Positions 61,942 through 64,000 of a stretch of 64,000 nucleotides of DNA are shown one piece after another. The notes beneath the pieces are model-generated. The model saw nothing but the letters and a program-made list of their open reading frames with translations, did no database searches and was not told the origin of the DNA. Origin of the DNA: Chryseobacterium ginsenosidimutans (lineage in GTDB: Bacteria > Bacteroidota > Bacteroidia > Flavobacteriales > Weeksellaceae); NCBI RefSeq assembly GCF_030823405.1, contig NZ_JAUSXC010000001.1, positions 1,595,001-1,659,000 of the forward strand. The letters run 5' to 3'. Each line of letters starts with the position of its first letter. The stretch's first letter is position 1. The position numbers and the translations under genes are program-made.

Positions 61942-64000
61942 ATGGCAACAAACAACACACCAACAAAGACCGCATTTACTGTAGGAGGATCCTTAATAGG
62001 AGAAGGCATTATTAACTATAAAGAAACAAATAATATGAATACAAACAACAATGCGTCACAGACGCTTTTCAGATTCGTGAGTTTAAGAAACCCACAACTT
62101 ACAGAAACAAAAGAAAGAAACTTAGGATTTATTCACAGACCAAAAGGAGCAACAGGAATTTTCGATACGGCTGTTGCAGGAAAATCTTCACGAGCTTCAA
62201 AACTAAGAGAGATGGTGAAAGTTGCCAGAAACTTCAGTAACGCCGGATTCGAAACAGAAAAGAAAATTGAAGAAGGAGCTTTCGGAAGACTTCTCAAAAT
62301 CGGAAGACAAGTTTCTAGAAAAGAAGAGCTAGAAAATGATGATTGGTCTTATGTAAAAGATTATTACAATAGTCTTATTGATAACAATAAAGAGCTTACT
62401 GCAGACGGAATCAAGATCTTTTCTACTCTTTGGAACAATTATATTTTCCAGATAGTTACTCAGGGAGATTTCTATGTGAAAGAGGCAATCAGCCATGTTT
62501 TAATGGCAATCCATATCGGTTTTGCCCAAAATATGGATTTGACAGATCCGGAAATTGTAAAAGTAAATGGAGAAAAGCCATTGGAAAAAGCTTTAGATGG
62601 TAAAATCGTACTGCCAAAGTTCTTATTCTCTGAAGATGGAGTTACCGCAGGATCTGTTTCTTCAAGAGCAGCTTCCGGAAGATCAGCCGATGTTCTTAGT
62701 GCAAAAACAACCCAGAGACTGGAATCTGAAGCAAGATCATTATTGATTGCAAATAAAGCACTTCACAAGAAAGAAGCATTGGAAAAACTTACTGTCGAAC
62801 TGGAAAAACTTCAAAAAAAGTATCATAAATCCAGTTATCAGACCTATCAGGATGAATATGCAAAATATCAGGAAGGAAACAGGGAGGCTTTGGAAGCCTA
62901 TGAAAGAAAGCTTGCTGAAATTGAAAGTAAAATCACCGAAGAGACTTCAGAGGAAGAAAAAATTCGTCTTTACGAGGAATTAAGACAATATGAAGTTAAA
63001 CCTTTTGAGTTTTCATATAAAAATGAGATCAATTTGGGAGAATTAATGGAAAAACTTTCTCCGGAATCTTTTGATAATTTCATAAAACTTTTCGCAGAAT
63101 TTGACGAGGAAAGAGCATCTGAAGATGCCATAAAGGAAGGAATTCAGATTCTTTCTGACAATACGCTGAGAATTGGAAGCCAAACTATTGTTCTTGATGA
63201 CGAAGTGCAAACGTATTCCGATGCCTTAAACATTATTGGAAACAATATTTCTTCATCGATTCAGACAGCCATGCAGAATTCTCCGCTTGTACAGCAGCAA
63301 TATGTCAATATCGGAGGTGCTTCAGTTCCTGTTGTACAAAATACGGCAAGAACACCAATGGCATACAGTTTTTTTGGACACAGTTCTTTTGGAATCTTAG
63401 CAGCAGGAGGATTTGTTAATTTCTCTTTTGAGGTGGAAGATACTTCATGGAGTGTTGCCAATGCTAAAATCATTGCTACTACCGATACTGCAGGAAGTTT
63501 TGAAGAGAATTTCAGCAATATTCCGGTAGTAAACGATAAAATTACCTTGCCAACAAGCTTAATAAATAAATTCAGAACAAGTATTGCTTTCAGAATAGAA
63601 ATTATTTTTGATAATGGAAGTTTTGCTTATGCAGATCTTGGTCAGCAATATACAAAGGGAGATTTAAGTCTCACCGGAATGCTTACTCTGAAAAGAGCAG
63701 CAATTGAAAATCCGGAAGAACCTGAAACGGTAACAATCCAAAAACGTAAAAACTTTGGAATTAAAAGGCTTGGTGTTGCAGATTACCTGAAAGTGGTACA
63801 AAGTGTTCACGCCTATGTTCCGGGAGAAGTTTCCAATATTGAGAACGTCATGGCAAGTGAACTGAGACATAAATCTTCTGTTTCTAGAGATTATTCTGAA
63901 ATTACAGATACTACTTCTAAATCCGAAGAAACCGAGAAAATCTCTGATACGACCAAAACTTCCAGAACGGATATGCAGACGGAAGTTGCGAAAGAATTGG
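61942..64000 (+). CDS. Very large unrecognised protein, C-terminus outside window
   Basis: This frame is open from ATG 61942 to the window end, at least 686 residues, and is 22 bases after the fibre gene. It has no signal peptide. Residues about 1-240 are mixed alpha/beta (GFIHRPKGATGIFDTAVAGK near 68-87), 258-350 a long coiled coil (KKEALEKLTVELEKLQKKYH), 420-600 beta-rich with a glycine-rich hydrophobic patch (GHSSFGILAAGGFVNFSFEV). GVADYLKVVQSVHAYVPGEV and SNIENVMASELRHK near 610-646 lead into a Ser/Thr/Asp/Glu-rich stretch. I recall similar YVPGEVSxIENV motifs in other very large proteins of unknown role, but cannot name a family. Confidence 0.8.
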   Translation, partial: MATNNTPTKTAFTVGGSLIGEGIINYKETNNMNTNNNASQTLFRFVSLRNPQLTETKERNLGFIHRPKGATGIFDTAVAGKSSRASKLREMVKVARNFSNAGFETEKKIEEGAFGRLLKIGRQVSRKEELENDDWSYVKDYYNSLIDNNKELTADGIKIFSTLWNNYIFQIVTQGDFYVKEAISHVLMAIHIGFAQNMDLTDPEIVKVNGEKPLEKALDGKIVLPKFLFSEDGVTAGSVSSRAASGRSADVLSAKTTQRLESEARSLLIANKALHKKEALEKLTVELEKLQKKYHKSSYQTYQDEYAKYQEGNREALEAYERKLAEIESKITEETSEEEKIRLYEELRQYEVKPFEFSYKNEINLGELMEKLSPESFDNFIKLFAEFDEERASEDAIKEGIQILSDNTLRIGSQTIVLDDEVQTYSDALNIIGNNISSSIQTAMQNSPLVQQQYVNIGGASVPVVQNTARTPMAYSFFGHSSFGILAAGGFVNFSFEVEDTSWSVANAKIIATTDTAGSFEENFSNIPVVNDKITLPTSLINKFRTSIAFRIEIIFDNGSFAYADLGQQYTKGDLSLTGMLTLKRAAIENPEEPETVTIQKRKNFGIKRLGVADYLKVVQSVHAYVPGEVSNIENVMASELRHKSSVSRDYSEITDTTSKSEETEKISDTTKTSRTDMQTEVAKEL

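Overview
The window is AT-rich bacterial DNA from the Bacteroidota, most likely a flavobacterium close to Chryseobacterium. The signs are the gliding genes gldB and gldC, several secreted proteins with type IX secretion C-terminal sorting domains, TonB-dependent receptors paired with surface lipoproteins, promoters of the TAnnTTTG type, almost no Shine-Dalgarno sequences, and an HMG-CoA synthase of the mevalonate route. No rRNA, intact tRNA or CRISPR array was seen. The genus is an inference from protein style, not from a marker gene.

Layout. 1-7.4 kb: a partial LRR protein, gldB-gldC, a cystathionine gamma-synthase/lyase, a DinB-fold protein, TsaC/Sua5 and a CCA-adding enzyme. 7.4-10.6 kb: a cobalamin riboswitch driving a BtuB-like receptor and a BtuG-like beta-propeller lipoprotein. 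10.6-20.4 kb: cytidine deaminase, an old yellow enzyme, small membrane proteins, two type IX cargo proteins (one an endonuclease I), a D-cysteine desulfhydrase-like enzyme, a glucosaminidase-LysM protein and hemL. 20.4-28.1 kb: a TonB-dependent receptor with two paralogous beta-helix lipoproteins, divergent from a PhoB/PhoR-like pair. 28.2-45.5 kb: a GH13 amylase, a LytTR two-component pair, thyA, a beta-lactamase-fold hydrolase, an M1 aminopeptidase, an HMG-CoA synthase, and an AraC-controlled aldehyde/alcohol dehydrogenase locus. 45.6-55.7 kb: DUF779, a dicarboxylate symporter, DnaJ/CbpM, cystathionine beta-synthase, a LolC/E-type permease, a NamZ muramidase and a thioredoxin protein.

55.8-64 kb is different. 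It starts with a terminator and a degenerate tRNA-Phe-like relic. About 2.6 kb of broken genes follows: an M15 peptidase fragment, a patatin-like phospholipase with several stops and frameshifts, and an unrecognised gene. Then come three intact, co-directional genes: a BspA-type LRR protein, a phage-tail-fibre-like protein sharing the same N-terminal module of about 35 residues, and a very large protein that runs off the window. This cluster is the best candidate for an undescribed system, plausibly a phage-derived or particle-like adhesion apparatus with interchangeable tips.

Smaller points of interest are a 74-bp intergenic repeat in two inverted copies about 40 kb apart, a GC-rich block between the aldehyde and alcohol dehydrogenase genes, and a PhoB-like regulator whose receiver domain has Lys-Leu where Lys-Pro is expected.
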